Assembly: GCA_947561715.1 (NCBI GenBank)
Contig: OX387204.1
Coordinates: forward strand, 14,947,001 to 15,011,000
Direction of reading: 5' to 3'
From: Ascidia mentula
Taxonomy: Eukaryota > Chordata > Ascidiacea > Phlebobranchia > Ascidiidae
DNA: 64,000 nt
The notes under the pieces are model-generated. The model saw only the letters and a list, made by a program, of their open reading frames with translations, searched no databases and was not told the origin of the DNA. The position numbers and the translations under genes were made by a program. This document shows, piece after piece, positions 63,935-64,000 of this stretch (its first letter is position 1; the number at the start of each line of letters is the position of its first letter).

Positions 63935-64000
63935 GTAAGTTACATTTTTTATTTGCTTGTTTTTTTGTGTATCTCTTATCTCAGTTGGCCAAAGGACGTA

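Overview
This is a stretch of an animal nuclear genome. It has introns with GT-AG borders, AT-rich spacers, several small palindromic DNA transposons and a degraded Ty3/gypsy-type retroelement. The genes are metazoan or chordate orthologues (RECQL5, TBC1D9, DOHH, a class I PI-transfer protein). Two housekeeping genes have no coding introns, and several genes show a splice acceptor just upstream of the ATG with no visible partner donor. That would fit an invertebrate chordate with spliced-leader trans-splicing, such as a tunicate, but the species is an inference and not proven.

Layout, left to right: (1) 2-3926 (+), the 3' part of a Thr-rich mucin-like type I membrane protein. (2) 13403-4816 (-), an approximately 17-exon multipass protein that I read as a short, divergent polycystin-1-like protein. 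(3) 15329-14442 (-), deoxyhypusine hydroxylase. (4) 17677-18540 (+), an intronless phosphatidylinositol transfer protein. (5) 33654-21600 (-), a 23-exon TBC1D9-type RabGAP. (6) 35263-36113 (+), a Ras-like protein with a degenerate GTPase site. (7) 53749-37414 (-), a 20-exon RECQL5 helicase. (8) Inside the 5.8-kb RECQL5 intron 10, on the opposite strand, four small single-pass membrane proteins resembling vertebrate SMIM5/SMIM22/SMIM6. (9) 57453-59982 (+), a RIPK/TKL-like kinase fused to a transmembrane helix and a helical TPR-like tail. (10) A dead Ty3/gypsy-type element at 59983-61995. (11) 63841-63934 (+), the first exon of a type II membrane protein that runs off the window.

The exon models of RECQL5 (1224 codons) and TBC1D9 (1387 codons) were built by hand from splice sites and close in frame across all junctions. 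The polycystin-like model also closes, but needs one weak donor.

The most notable observation is the microprotein cluster nested in RECQL5. From memory, human SMIM5 and SMIM6 (endoregulin, a SERCA regulator) also sit at the RECQL5 locus. If so, this is a very old nested arrangement, and these may be the invertebrate founders of that family. Other notable points are the kinase-TM-TPR architecture, the truncated polycystin-like gene, the pseudo-GTPase, a dense SUMO/SIM tail on RECQL5, and a GC-AG intron in TBC1D9.
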